The translations under genes were made by a program, and so were the position numbers. 33,485 bases of DNA from Candidatus Sumerlaeia bacterium (GTDB lineage Bacteria; Sumerlaeota; Sumerlaeia; JADFCW01): positions 1 through 33,485 of the forward strand of contig JAOAGV010000048.1 of assembly GCA_026415575.1 (NCBI GenBank), written 5' to 3'. Numbering within the stretch: position 1 is the first letter of the stretch; each line of letters begins with the position of its first letter. Below are positions 7,901-16,387 of the stretch, piece by piece. The notes beneath the pieces are model-generated. The model was given only the letters and a program-made list of their open reading frames with translations. It had not been told where the DNA came from and searched no databases.

Positions 7901-10892
7901 CCCAGCGGAACCGTTCCCACTTCGTTTGCCCGGCAAACCCTGACCGGAACCGCCGGGTTGGGAATCCGCCAGAACGATGACCATACCAATTGTCCGCGTC
8001 CGTCGGGCTGGGCGGCCGAACCGGATCTAATTCCCGACCAGCAACGGCGAGGAGCCGGCGGCGTCGCCTTCGATTTCGACTACCACGGCTACCCGTCGGT
8101 CTTGACGTTGGACTTTACCCAAGGCGCCACGCTCTATCAGCCGCAGGCGCTCCGGAACTCGGCGCAATACTTCGGCGTCCAGCGCTTGCAGTATGCCCGT
8201 TACGCTGGGTTTAGCATAGAATATGGAAACGAAATGGATTGGGCGCCGCCGCTCTACTATGGAACTGGTATCTATCCGTGGAACCCGTGCATCATTTCCA
8301 ACCCTCTGAGTTCGCAGGGTATAGGCAACTGGCTGGCACGCCATGCCGTGGTCGAGGACTTTGACTTCGACGGCGACCCGGATGTGTATGTCTGCTACGA
8401 AAAAGACCGGGCGGAAGACGTTTTCCCCCACATTCCCGCCCCGAATGAGTATTTTACGAACGACGGCTTCGGCAACTTCCGCAACGACACGGCAGTGGCA
8501 ACCTCAGGGACGGCGCGGGGCACCTTCTATGTTGAATCGTTCGATTTCGACGGCGACGGCGACCCGGACATCTTCCAAAGCAATGTCAATTCCCAGTCCA
8601 CGATTATCCTCAACCAAGTGTTTCATCCCGCCGAGTACACCGCCACCAGCAACACGCTGTTCCTGAGTGCATACGACAATCCGGCATACTATGACGCCTC
8701 GCAGTTCTTCCTCCCGCCCTACTACAGCGCGCTGACTGCCCCGCCCTACGCCAGCGATATGGCCAAGTTGAGCGTGACCAGCACCATGGGCGATCTGACG
8801 GGCGACGGCCTGCCGGAGATCATCAACTCCAACGGTGCAATCGCCTCGATGTCCGGCGATGCCAGCGACTTGCTGATCAATCACGGCAAGCCGGCCAACC
8901 AGGGACAGAAAGTCTTTGCACCCATTAGTTCTGCCGGCCCCCGAATGGTTCGCGGCTATGGTAGCTTTGGAAGTGTATTGCCCGGCCGGACTACCACTAC
9001 TGTTACGGTAACATATGACAACCATCTGAACCACTTCTTCCCGGCTTACAAGGCTCTCATGGCCGATTTCGATCTGGACGGCGACTACGACGTTATCCAA
9101 ACCTCGCTGGGCGCCGGACCGGTCATTTACAGCAATGAAGATTCGGCCGATCTAATGGCCATCAATTATTCCGGCGTAACCGAGCGGGCATTCAATTCGA
9201 TTCCCGACGATGACTTCCTTGGCGATGGCATCCTTGTGCCGGGAGGTTTTGCGGCGGGATCATTTAGTTCATCTCTGGCCGCCCTGCCGCAGTTGGTTGA
9301 CCCCGGACCGTCGGGCACGCTTGTCAAAAAGCGGCAGAACCGCCGTGCGGCGGTGGGCGACTTGGACCACAACGGCACCATTGACGTGGTAATCGCCTGC
9401 GGCCTGCCGGTGCTGCAAACGCCCGGAACGACGCAACCCGTGGGCGGTGCACCCAACGTCCTTCTGCTCAATGGCCGCCCGCCTTATCCCATCGGTACGT
9501 TTTTGGATCGCACGGAACAGAGACTGCCGACGCGGACCTCTTATTACACCTCCGGCACAACGCAGGTGCCTTTCCAGGAGGGCATCAACGACGACACGGT
9601 GGATGTGGCCGTGGCGGATTTCGACAACGATAGTTTCTTGGAGATCATTTTCCTCAACATGGCTGGACAAGGCACTTCGTCCACGCGCCTGCTCGATTGT
9701 GTCAATAACTCGGCGGGACAGTTTGTCCGCTTTGTGGATACCCCGGACCCGGCCACGGGTAGGGCAACCCGCTACCTTCCTGACTTTGCCGGTCGCACGC
9801 CGACACGTATCCTCGTCGCGGATTTCGATCGCAAGGGCGACCCAACCGAGGACATCAACGGCAATGGCGTCTTGGATCCGGGCGAGGATAAAAACCACAA
9901 CGGCATTCTCGATTGGTGGGATACGACCGAGACCGAGGACATCAACGGCAACGGCGTGCTCGATCCGGGCGAGGACGGTCTCGCGCCGTTTGGGGCCTCC
10001 CAACGGCATCATCAACGCTGCCGACCTGAACGGCGATGGCGAAATCACACCGCGTCGTCCGGGCACATTTGACGCCAGCTGGGATGTCTTTGTGGCATTC
10101 AAAGACGGTCCGCCCATGCTCTTTCTCAACACGCTGCCCGGCCCAACCGGCACCGAATTCGGCTTTGTGGACGTTACGGCCTCGCACATCCAGACGTTCT
10201 ATGCTACCGTCAACGGCGCCGACATCGGCGACGTGGACCTCGACGGCGACATTGACATCGCTCTGGCGATCAGCACGCAGCCGCAATTGCCCCACGTTAT
10301 CCTGCTGCTTAACGACGGGCGGGGCCGGTTCACCGTGGCCCAAAACGAGGTGCCCTCCAACTACTCGATCCTGATGTATTCGGCGTATTTCGACGACTTC
10401 CATGTGGTCTGCCGCGACGTCAATCTGTCCGACGTTGACGCCGACGGCGACCTCGACATGCTTCTGACCTACAGCGGTTCTTACGCGCTGCCAGTGACCA
10501 TGGGCGCGCTCAACGCGTTTTTTGTCAACCGCCTGATTCCCGACAATTTCAACACGATGAACCGCTTCCGCACCTACCGTTCTCCCTATCTGCTGCGGCT
10601 GTCGCCTTCGGCGGGCTATCAGGGAACATGGGTCACGGTTAATATCGTCGGCAATAATCTGGATTCGGGCATCAAGAGTCTGATATTTGGAGCGGGAGTG
10701 ACGGCGTATAACATTACGCGCGTGGGGCCGAATGCCTTTACGACGAAGGTCAAGATTGACCGCAACGCTGCCGGCGGCGTGCGCAATGTGACCGCCGTCC
10801 TGAACGACGGAAAGACAGCGCTTCTGCGCAATGCGTTTACCGTGCTGACCCGGCCGGCAACGGCGCGGCCGTCGTGGGGCATGTATAAGTAA
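4976..10892 (+). CDS. Giant secreted matrixin/FG-GAP/IPT protein, frameshifted
   Basis: About 1971 residues when one frameshift is repaired. A signal peptide (GIFAGMLLAAAAW) precedes a matrixin-type metalloprotease domain with HELGHAIGIAH, the HExxHxxGxxH zinc site: ligands His266, His270 and His276, catalytic Glu267, and a likely Met-turn ATMYY. From about residue 600 there are roughly a dozen FG-GAP/VCBS calcium-binding repeats (DIDNDGDIDLYICNA, DFDFDGDPDVYVCYE, DVDLDGDIDIALAIS and others), two EF-hand-like DINGNGVLDPGED units near 1624-1665, and a C-terminal IPT/TIG fold from about 1870. The first frame ends at 10072. Removing one G from the GGGG at 9992-9995 joins it to the frame ending at TAA 10890-10892. 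ATG 4976 has GAGGT inside the preceding stop region. Likely a surface or secreted calcium-dependent protease/adhesin. Confidence 0.85.
9845..9976 (+). repeat. 87-bp tandem unit encoding EF-hand-like loops
   Basis: ACCGAGGACATCAACGGCAA at 9845 recurs at 9932, a period of exactly 29 codons. Both copies encode TEDINGNGVLDPGED, a DxNxNGxxD calcium-loop pattern, and a related DKNHNGILD loop lies between them. The copies differ only at synonymous positions within the shared 45 bases. The frameshift lies about 16 bases past the second copy. Confidence 0.75.
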
Positions 10893-10912
10893 TTGCGGGC
10901 GAATATCCAAAC

Positions 10913-10957
10913 CGGCGGCAGGCGGAGCGCCACGTTCCCCTGCCGCCGTTTCATTTT
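10913..10957 (+). terminator. Intrinsic terminator of the matrixin operon
   Basis: A perfect 10-bp GC-rich stem (CGGCGGCAGG 10913-10922, CCTGCCGCCG 10939-10948) with a 16-base loop is followed by TTTCATTTT. It lies 20 bases past the TAA of the matrixin gene. Confidence 0.75.
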
Positions 10958-11002
10958 GTGCACGGTTATGGATGTTCGACGATCAGGGAATGTCAAACGC
11001 CG

Positions 11003-11086
11003 TGGAGGGTCGGCTTCCACGCCGACCGCATTTTCTTTTCAAAGCAAGGTCGCCCGGATTTGGACGCCGTTCAAGACGTCCCTCCA
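11003..11086. repeat. Inverted pair of REP-like hairpins (REPIN-like)
   Basis: Two 25-base units face each other. The plus-strand unit (11003-11027) has the head TGGAGGG, then stem GGTCGGC / GCCGACC around the 6-base loop TTCCAC. The other (11086-11062, minus strand) has the same TGGAGGG head, then stem GGACGTC / GGCGTCC around TTGAAC. The stems differ at two paired positions where both partners change together (T-A to A-T, G-C to T-G), so pairing is kept, apart from one wobble. Loop length and head are constant. A GGAG-headed hairpin in inverted pairs matches the REP/REPIN elements mobilised by RAYT transposases. No RAYT gene is present here. The first hairpin is followed by TTTTCTTTT and may also terminate transcription. 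Confidence 0.6.
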
Positions 11087-11092
11087 TTGGGT

Positions 11093-11116
11093 CGTAAATA
11101 GCTTACGCTTTTTTTT
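11093..11116 (+). terminator. Second plus-strand terminator in the convergent gap
   Basis: CGTAA (11093-11097) pairs with TTACG (11103-11107) around a 5-base loop and is followed by C and eight T residues (11109-11116). The stem is short but the T-tract is excellent. It would stop read-through into the convergent transporter gene. Confidence 0.5.
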
Positions 11117-11138
11117 AGTGCGAACACAGCAATTCAGG

Positions 11139-12326
11139 TTATGCGCGCCGGGGAATGCGAAGCGCGACGAGAATGCTCAAAGCCGCCGCGGTCGCTCCCA
11201 GCAGGAAGGCCCACTGATAGCCGCAATACTTCCACAGGAATCCGCTGACAAACGGCATGGCCACGGCCGCCACATGGTTGGTTGCCACGCCCATGCTCAG
11301 CGTGGCGGTGTGCTCGCGTTTTGGCGCAATCCGGTTGACATACGTGGTCAGCGACATCGTGAACACGAAGAACGAATTGTCCAAAACAAAGAGCAGATAG
11401 AGAAGATAGGGATTCTTCACAGCGGCATAGCCGACAAAAAACAGTGACAAGCAGAAATAGTAGAACAGAAGAATGCGCCGCTCGCCCATGCGGTCTATGA
11501 GGCGTCCGACCGCCGGCGAGATACTGTAGCCGATGACCTGCACGATGATCATGAGCAGAAGAAGCGTCTTGAGCGGCGTGCCAAACTGCTCAACCAGCAG
11601 AAAGCCGGCAAACGAGATGGACATTTGCTTGCGCCAGCCTTCCAGAAAGCACAGCGTGTAGTAGAGCGCATACTTGCGCCGAAAAACGAGGCGCGGCCCG
11701 GGCGATTTGATCTGGCGTGGAACAGCCAGACAGGCCATGGCCGCCGAAACCGCCGTTGCCGCGGCCAGCAAGTACATCGGCCGCATCGGCACCTTGGCCA
11801 GTGTCAGGATCAATGCAATGACCAGTCCGGCGCCAAATCCGGCTGCACCCGCGGCCTGAATCTGGCCGAGCCGAAACCCGGCCCGCCCTTTTTCCGCCAG
11901 CCCCAGCGTCATTGAATTGGGCAGCGGCATCCAGCAATGCAGACCGAGACTCCAGACAAACCCCAGAAGCAGAATCCACAGATAGTTTTGCGCGAAGTAG
12001 TAGAGGCCCAGACCGGCGGCAAACAACATGAGCATAGCCGCGCCGATCAGCGGCTCGGCAAAACCGGCGAGCAGGGCGAGAACGGCGAAGGCGATCACGC
12101 CGCAGGTCTCGCGCGCAGCTTCGAGCATGCCGAACTGAAAGCCTGTTACGCCCAGTTCGCCTTTGAGGAAATTGGCGTTGAGTCCCATCTGGAACGCCAG
12201 CGTCAGCGAGGCGCCGGCAACGGCCGCGCCGAGAAAGAACAAGCCGCGGCGGCGGGCTGCGTCGGCAGCCACGTGCCCGACCGGCGGGCCGTCAAGAATC
12301 TCACTGTCTTTGGGGTCTATCGGCAT
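11139..12326 (-). CDS. Major facilitator superfamily transporter
   Basis: A 395-residue integral inner-membrane protein with about 12 hydrophobic segments and two similar halves joined near residue 190-210. GRLIDRMGERRILL in the second half resembles the MFS loop 2/3-type motif (G-x-x-x-D-R-x-G-R-R), and the early LNANFLKGELGVTGFQFGMLEAARE matches the first-loop region of drug- and sugar-type MFS proteins. The substrate cannot be told from sequence. ATG 12326 begins MPIDPKDSEILDG; upstream in-frame codons would add a hydrophobic stretch unlike the family. No clear ribosome site is visible at either start. It is divergent from the NifU-type gene and convergent with the matrixin operon, so it is probably monocistronic. 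Confidence 0.82.
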   Translation of the reverse strand: MPIDPKDSEILDGPPVGHVAADAARRRGLFFLGAAVAGASLTLAFQMGLNANFLKGELGVTGFQFGMLEAARETCGVIAFAVLALLAGFAEPLIGAAMLMLFAAGLGLYYFAQNYLWILLLGFVWSLGLHCWMPLPNSMTLGLAEKGRAGFRLGQIQAAGAAGFGAGLVIALILTLAKVPMRPMYLLAAATAVSAAMACLAVPRQIKSPGPRLVFRRKYALYYTLCFLEGWRKQMSISFAGFLLVEQFGTPLKTLLLLMIIVQVIGYSISPAVGRLIDRMGERRILLFYYFCLSLFFVGYAAVKNPYLLYLLFVLDNSFFVFTMSLTTYVNRIAPKREHTATLSMGVATNHVAAVAMPFVSGFLWKYCGYQWAFLLGATAAALSILVALRIPRRA

Positions 12327-12460
12327 GAAAACAAGATGATGGAGCAATACGCAGTGGGGCCAAAAGCAGAAACCAACCCAAGGCAGAAGCAAGATTGCAA
12401 GCGGAAACTTGGAAAAAGGCTTGCGGCGGCGGCTGTGGCGGCGTAGGGTTCTTTCCTAAA

Positions 12461-12486
12461 GGCAGGGTAGCGAAAGGCTCTCTGCC
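12461..12486 (+). other. Hairpin just upstream of the NifU-type gene's ribosome site
   Basis: GGCAGGG (12461-12467) pairs with CTCTGCC (12480-12486), with one wobble, and the stem ends 2 bases before the AAAGGAG ribosome site at 12489-12495. Such placement could influence translation; there is no other evidence of regulation. Confidence 0.25.
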
Positions 12487-12503
12487 CGAAAGGAGAGTTT
12501 TTC

Positions 12504-12740
12504 ATGGCCGAAGAACAAACCAAGGAAGAACGGGTCAAAGCCGTCATCGAGGAAATCCGCCCGTATATTCAGGCCGACGGCGGCGATCTGGAGTTCGTCA
12601 GCCTCGTGGGCAATGTCGTGAACGTGCGCTTGCACGGTGCCTGCTGCGGCTGCCCGGGCGCGCGCATGACGCTGAAGATGGGCGTCGAGCAGCGCATGAA
12701 GGAAGTGGTCCCAGAGATCGAGGCGGTCGAGGCCGTTTGA
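12504..12740 (+). CDS. NifU C-terminal-domain Fe-S scaffold protein (Nfu type)
   Basis: A 78-residue protein consisting only of the NifU C-terminal (Nfu) domain, typical length for the stand-alone form. It carries the conserved IRPYIQADGGDLEFV segment and the cluster-binding CxxC at Cys47 and Cys50 in GACCGCPGA. Nfu proteins bind a 4Fe-4S cluster between two subunits and pass it to client apoproteins in the cytosol. AAAGGAG lies 8 bases before ATG 12504. No other iron-sulfur assembly gene is in the window, so it probably works with a machinery encoded elsewhere. Confidence 0.92.
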   Translation: MAEEQTKEERVKAVIEEIRPYIQADGGDLEFVSLVGNVVNVRLHGACCGCPGARMTLKMGVEQRMKEVVPEIEAVEAV

Positions 12741-12790
12741 ACGCCGCTCGATAAGGGGATACCGGCGGTGGGAAGCGGGGGAAGAAGACA

Positions 12791-12816
12791 GGCGCTCTAT
12801 CGTGCCGGAGTTTTTT
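12791..12816 (+). terminator. Weak intrinsic terminator candidate
   Basis: GGCGC (12791-12795) pairs with GTGCC (12802-12806) around a 6-base loop; four bases later comes TTTTTT (12811-12816). The stem is short and includes one wobble. It would end the NifU-type transcript before the tRNA. Confidence 0.35.
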
Positions 12817-12853
12817 CGCTTCTCCTTTTCCCTCCTCATCTTTGACTTCCTAT

Positions 12854-12927
12854 GGGCCCGTAGCTCAATTGGTTAGAGCCCCCGGCTCATAACCGGGTGG
12901 TTGTTGGTTCGATTCCAACCGGGCCCA
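12854..12927 (+). tRNA. tRNA with CAT anticodon (Ile2 or elongator Met)
   Basis: A complete cloverleaf: acceptor GGGCCCG (12854-12860) with CGGGCCC (12920-12926), D-stem GCTC/GAGC, anticodon stem CCCGG/CCGGG with loop CTCATAA (12886-12892), T-stem GTTGG/CCAAC with loop TTCGATT, discriminator A 12927. CCA is not encoded. It is not the initiator, because the stem lacks the three stacked G:C pairs next to the loop. The acceptor has C4-G69 and C5-G68, the pairs reported to favour recognition by the lysidine synthase TilS, which points to tRNA-Ile2 reading AUA. Elongator tRNA-Met is not excluded. Confidence 0.93.
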
Positions 12928-13298
12928 TTATGATGGGAGCATGAATCGGTTGACAGAAACGCCATCCGCGCAATTCCGGCGAAAGATCGCATGTCAATCG
13001 TTTCATGGTGGAAATAATCCTGTCTGTTTATCAAGACAGGCAGGAGTTTCCTGCGTTCCTATTGTTTGATTGCAGCAACCAAAATGCCCGGTGGTCGGGT
13101 CGAATACATAGGGGATACGAAAGGTGACGTTTGCGTCCGCTGATGTAGGTAACGAAGATTTGTGTCTTTGGGTTGATTGCGGAAGTGCATGATATGGGCA
13201 GGGCATAAGTAGGCCCGATTATCAGGTGCGAGGCGAACCGTTGAATTGCCGGTCGAAAACTCCATATTTCTGGCTGTTCTATTTCCGAGGAGGTTGCC
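12928..13298. other. 371-bp gap between the tRNA and the TPR gene
   Basis: No gene or known RNA family is recognised. Two adjacent hairpins are visible: CCTGTC/GACAGG (13019-13024, 13035-13040) and GCAGGA/TCCTGC (13040-13045, 13049-13054). Neither has a T-tract. A TTGACA at 12950 has no acceptable -10 partner. Short open frames on the minus strand lack ribosome sites and family resemblance. GAGGAGG at 13287-13293 belongs to the next gene. Confidence 0.4.
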
Positions 13299-14276
13299 GT
13301 GGGCGACGATGAAGAAGCCATGCGGGCTGAAGTGGACCGCCTGATGGAAAGCGGTTGGGCCGCATTGGAGAATCAGCAATATGAGCAGGCGGCCGACCTG
13401 TTTCGGCGGATCATGCAGCGCGCGCCCTTTCGGCAGGATGCGCGGCAGGGCTTGGCGCTGGCGTTGCAGCGGCAGATGGCAACAGAAAACGGCCGAACCT
13501 CCACTCCTTCCAACGGGACGGGCACGCCTTTGGTTACGGCGGCCTCGACCACCGGCCGCGGTCCTGCGCGCGCCACGCGCATTCGCGTTCGGCTCTGGCC
13601 GCTGGTGTGGGCGCTTGTGGGCACGACGGCAGTGGTCACGGCGGCTTCGATTGTTTATCAGTATGGCCGTCACTGGATCGAAGGGTCGCACCGGCCCGCC
13701 CGCCCCGCGCCGGCCGGCCATCCTGCGCTGGAAAAAATCGGCGACGACCTGCGCCGCGCCGACAATGCGCTCGGCCGCGAACAGTATGACGAGGCGCTTC
13801 GCATTCTCGAAAGTGCGCGGCTGACGGCTTTGTCCTTTGATCCGCCCGACACCATGACGGTGGCCTTGAAAATGGCCGCCGTCTATGCCGCCCAAGCCCA
13901 AGCCTTCTACCGGAAGGAGAACTATGACAAGGCGCTCGAAGCCGCGCTCGAAGGCCTCAAGCACAATCCCTCACTGGCGCAACTGCATTATGTGGTCGGC
14001 CAGAGCTACGAGCGCAAAGGGCTTCATGCCGCCAGTGCCAACGATACCGTTCGGGCGCGGACGTTCTACCAGCAGGCGGCCGAGGCTCTGGAAAAATGCG
14101 TGGCCGCCGATCCCGAATTTTTGGCCGCGTGGGACTTGCTGGGAAAGACCTATGCACGCTTCGACGAGGTCAAGGCCATCGAAACGTGGCAGAAGATTGT
14201 CCGCCGGGCGCCCGACACGCCCGAAGGAAAAAAGGCGCGCGATTATCTGGAAGGCCGCCGTGGCTTCAGCAAATAG
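13299..14276 (+). CDS. Membrane-anchored TPR protein
   Basis: A 325-residue protein with a short N-terminal TPR-like segment (about 8-58), a low-complexity Thr/Ser/Pro stretch, one membrane helix at about 99-121 (LWPLVWALVGTTAVVTAASI) and a C-terminal set of TPR-like helices (about 145-320). The last repeats have the usual Ala/Tyr/Pro spacing (ALEKCVAADPEFLAAWDLLGKT). The helix probably leaves the first repeats in the cytoplasm and the rest in the periplasm, the layout of an assembly scaffold. GTG 13299 is chosen because GAGGAGG lies 5 bases upstream. Its stop is 14 bases from the convergent ogt gene. Partners are unknown; similar TPR architecture recurs in the secretin at 23689, so a role in envelope assembly is possible. 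Confidence 0.78.
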   Translation: MGDDEEAMRAEVDRLMESGWAALENQQYEQAADLFRRIMQRAPFRQDARQGLALALQRQMATENGRTSTPSNGTGTPLVTAASTTGRGPARATRIRVRLWPLVWALVGTTAVVTAASIVYQYGRHWIEGSHRPARPAPAGHPALEKIGDDLRRADNALGREQYDEALRILESARLTALSFDPPDTMTVALKMAAVYAAQAQAFYRKENYDKALEAALEGLKHNPSLAQLHYVVGQSYERKGLHAASANDTVRARTFYQQAAEALEKCVAADPEFLAAWDLLGKTYARFDEVKAIETWQKIVRRAPDTPEGKKARDYLEGRRGFSK

Positions 14277-14290
14277 ACGGCTTTTCCTAT

Positions 14291-14899
14291 TTACTGTCCC
14301 GCTTTACTGCCCCCACGTCTTTCCTGTTGCTGCGGAAAATGAGTGGGGCGCTCCAGCGCCAATAGCCGTTCTTTCATCGCGATGCCGCCGCCAAAGCCGC
14401 CCAAGCCGCCGTTGTTCCGAACAACGCGATGACACGGGATAAGCAGCGGCAGCGGATTGGCTCCGAGAGCCGCGCCGACGGCCCGCGCAGCTTTCGGCCG
14501 CCCGACCCGCCCGGCAAGCCAGCCATAGGAACACGTCCGGCCATAAGGGATTTCGGCGCAAGCCCGCCAGACGGCGCGCGCAAAGGGTGTGCCGCAAATC
14601 GGATCGAGAGGCAGGCGAAACATTTTCCGCCTGCCCACGAGGTATTCGCGAACCTGACTTTTGGCGCGTTCGAGAATTTGCGCCGCCCGCTTCAGCGTCC
14701 TCATACGCCGGAAGGCTATCTTGCTCATGCGGATCTGATACACGGGGGGCACAGCAAGAAAGCGTTCGAGGTTACTTTCAGCGGCTGCCACGCTATTGTG
14801 CGGCAACGTTAGGGCCGCCACACCTGCTTCTGTGCCAAGAATGCCGACATAGCCCCATGACGTTTGGAATGTTGTGGCCAGAATGACTTTTCCCTCCAT
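14291..14899 (-). CDS. ogt: Methylated-DNA-protein-cysteine methyltransferase
   Basis: A 202-residue suicide DNA-repair protein that moves alkyl groups from O6-alkylguanine (and O4-alkylthymine) to its own cysteine. The active site is IPCHRV with acceptor Cys156. The RAVG segment with the Arg139 finger, which flips the damaged base, lies 17 residues earlier, as in the family. Length fits Ogt/MGMT rather than the two-domain Ada, and no Ada regulatory domain is present. AGAGGG lies about 6 bases before ATG 14899. It follows the CNT transporter gene by 98 bp with a candidate terminator between, so it may have its own promoter. Confidence 0.95.
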   Translation of the reverse strand: MEGKVILATTFQTSWGYVGILGTEAGVAALTLPHNSVAAAESNLERFLAVPPVYQIRMSKIAFRRMRTLKRAAQILERAKSQVREYLVGRRKMFRLPLDPICGTPFARAVWRACAEIPYGRTCSYGWLAGRVGRPKAARAVGAALGANPLPLLIPCHRVVRNNGGLGGFGGGIAMKERLLALERPTHFPQQQERRGGSKAGQ

Positions 14900-14956
14900 G
14901 GTTGCCCTCTTTCAAATGGTGCGGGGCCAGAGTGTCCCCCCGCCGCCTGGCCTTAT

Positions 14957-14980
14957 AATAAAAACGCGAACGATATCGCG
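14957..14980 (-). terminator. Intrinsic terminator after the nucleoside transporter
   Basis: Read on the minus strand, CGCGA (14980-14976) pairs with TCGCG (14969-14965) around a 6-base loop and is followed directly by TTTTTATT. It starts 17 bases past the stop codon at 14998. The stem is only 5 bp but GC-rich. Confidence 0.5.
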
Positions 14981-14997
14981 CCCCAAATCGTGCGAAG

Positions 14998-16272
14998 TTA
15001 TTTTGGAACGTTTGCGAACACCCCGCCGGTCGGCATTAGAAGCGCGGCAATGCAAGCGGTCATGCAGGTCGAGAACATCCCGCCAAACATCGCCGGCAAG
15101 CCAAACCGCGCCAACTCGCCCCTGCGCTGCGGCGCCAGAATGGTCAATCCGCCCAAGGTGATTCCCACCGAGCCCAAGTTGGCAAATCCGCACAGCGCGT
15201 AGGAGGCGATGATGACGGTTCGCGGGCTCAAGGTGGCGACCATATCCTTCAACTGCAGATAGGCGAGCATCTCGTTTAGAATTGTCTTGGTGCCCATCAG
15301 CTGGCCGACGGCAACCGACTCGCCGGCCGGCACACCCATCAGCCACGCCAACGGGCAGAACAGGTAGCCGAAAATCTTCTGGACGGTCATCGGCGCTGCA
15401 GCGTGAAACCATTGCACGCTCATGTAGCCGAGCAGGCCGTTGATCATGGCCACCAGCGCGATGAAAGCAATCAGCATGGCCACGACGTTGATGGTCAGTT
15501 GCATCCCCTCGGACGCGCCGCCCGCCGCCGCGTCCACCACATTGTCATACGGTGATTTCATTTTTACCCTCACCATCCCGGCGGTCTCCGGTGTCTCCGT
15601 TTCAGGATACAGCAGCTTGGCAAACAGAAGGCTGCCCGGAGCGGTCATCACCGACGCGGCCATGAGATGACCGGCAATGTTCGGAATATGTTCGTGCAAA
15701 ATGCCGACATAGGCGCCCATGACACCTCCGGCGATGTTGGCAAACCCGCCGACCATGACCGCCATCAGCTCCGACCGTGTCATTGTCGGCAGGTAGGGGC
15801 GGATGATCAGCGGCGCCTCGGTCATGCCGACGAAAATGTTGGCCGCCGACGACAGCGACTCGGCCCCGCTTGTCCCCATCGTTCGCGCCATAATCCACGC
15901 CATCGCCTTCACAATCAGCTGCATCACGCCCAGATGATAGAGGACAGCCATGAGACTGGCGAAAAAGATGATGGAGGTCAGAATGGCAAAGGTCAGGACC
16001 AGCGGCTTTCGCGCCGGGTCGGCCAGATCGCCGAACGCAAACTTGGCCCCTTCGTTCGAGAAATTGAGCAGGGCCAGAAAGGCATCGTTCATCAGATCGA
16101 AGAACGCCCGGCCCGCCTGCGTCTTGAGCACCACCAGTGCAAATACAAATTGCAGCCCCAAGCCCCAAACCAGAATCCGCCACTGGCGGACGGCGAGGCG
16201 GCGGTGGGCCGACACCGCCATGCAAAACAGAATCATACATACCATGCCGAGCAATGGTTGGAGGTAGATCAT
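14998..16272 (-). CDS. nupC: Concentrative nucleoside transporter (CNT/NupC family)
   Basis: A 424-residue inner-membrane protein of typical CNT length with three N-terminal helices and a transport core. Family signatures are clear: NIFVGMTEAPLIIRPYLP (usually VGQTEAPLLIRPY, here with Met for Gln) and GQLMGTKTILNEMLAYLQL, containing the NExxAY substrate/cation segment. Members import nucleosides with sodium or protons. ATG 16272 begins MIYLQPLLGMVCMILF, with GGGAG about 8 bases upstream; an in-frame start at 16353 would add a charged segment before the first helix. It lies 115 bp downstream of the M16 pair, with a hairpin in the gap, so co-transcription is uncertain. The Gln-to-Met change may alter nucleoside preference, which is inference. 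Confidence 0.92.
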   Translation of the reverse strand: MIYLQPLLGMVCMILFCMAVSAHRRLAVRQWRILVWGLGLQFVFALVVLKTQAGRAFFDLMNDAFLALLNFSNEGAKFAFGDLADPARKPLVLTFAILTSIIFFASLMAVLYHLGVMQLIVKAMAWIMARTMGTSGAESLSSAANIFVGMTEAPLIIRPYLPTMTRSELMAVMVGGFANIAGGVMGAYVGILHEHIPNIAGHLMAASVMTAPGSLLFAKLLYPETETPETAGMVRVKMKSPYDNVVDAAAGGASEGMQLTINVVAMLIAFIALVAMINGLLGYMSVQWFHAAAPMTVQKIFGYLFCPLAWLMGVPAGESVAVGQLMGTKTILNEMLAYLQLKDMVATLSPRTVIIASYALCGFANLGSVGITLGGLTILAPQRRGELARFGLPAMFGGMFSTCMTACIAALLMPTGGVFANVPK

Positions 16273-16361
16273 AAAGAAGTCTCCCGGAAGGGTAGTGAGT
16301 GACCGCACGCGTTTCGGTCGGGAAGTTTCGCCCGCGCCGTTTCTTTCTTGCAAGGCGCAAA

Positions 16362-16385
16362 TCGCCGGCAGGCCGAGGCCGGCGA
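16362..16385 (-). terminator. Strong hairpin just after the M16 pair
   Basis: TCGCCGGC (16362-16369) and GCCGGCGA (16378-16385) form a perfect 8-bp GC stem with an 8-base loop, two bases past the stop codon that ends at 16388. The bases following on the minus strand are TTTGCGCC, a poor T-tract, so it may stabilise the mRNA 3' end rather than terminate. Confidence 0.4.
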
Positions 16386-16387
16386 AG

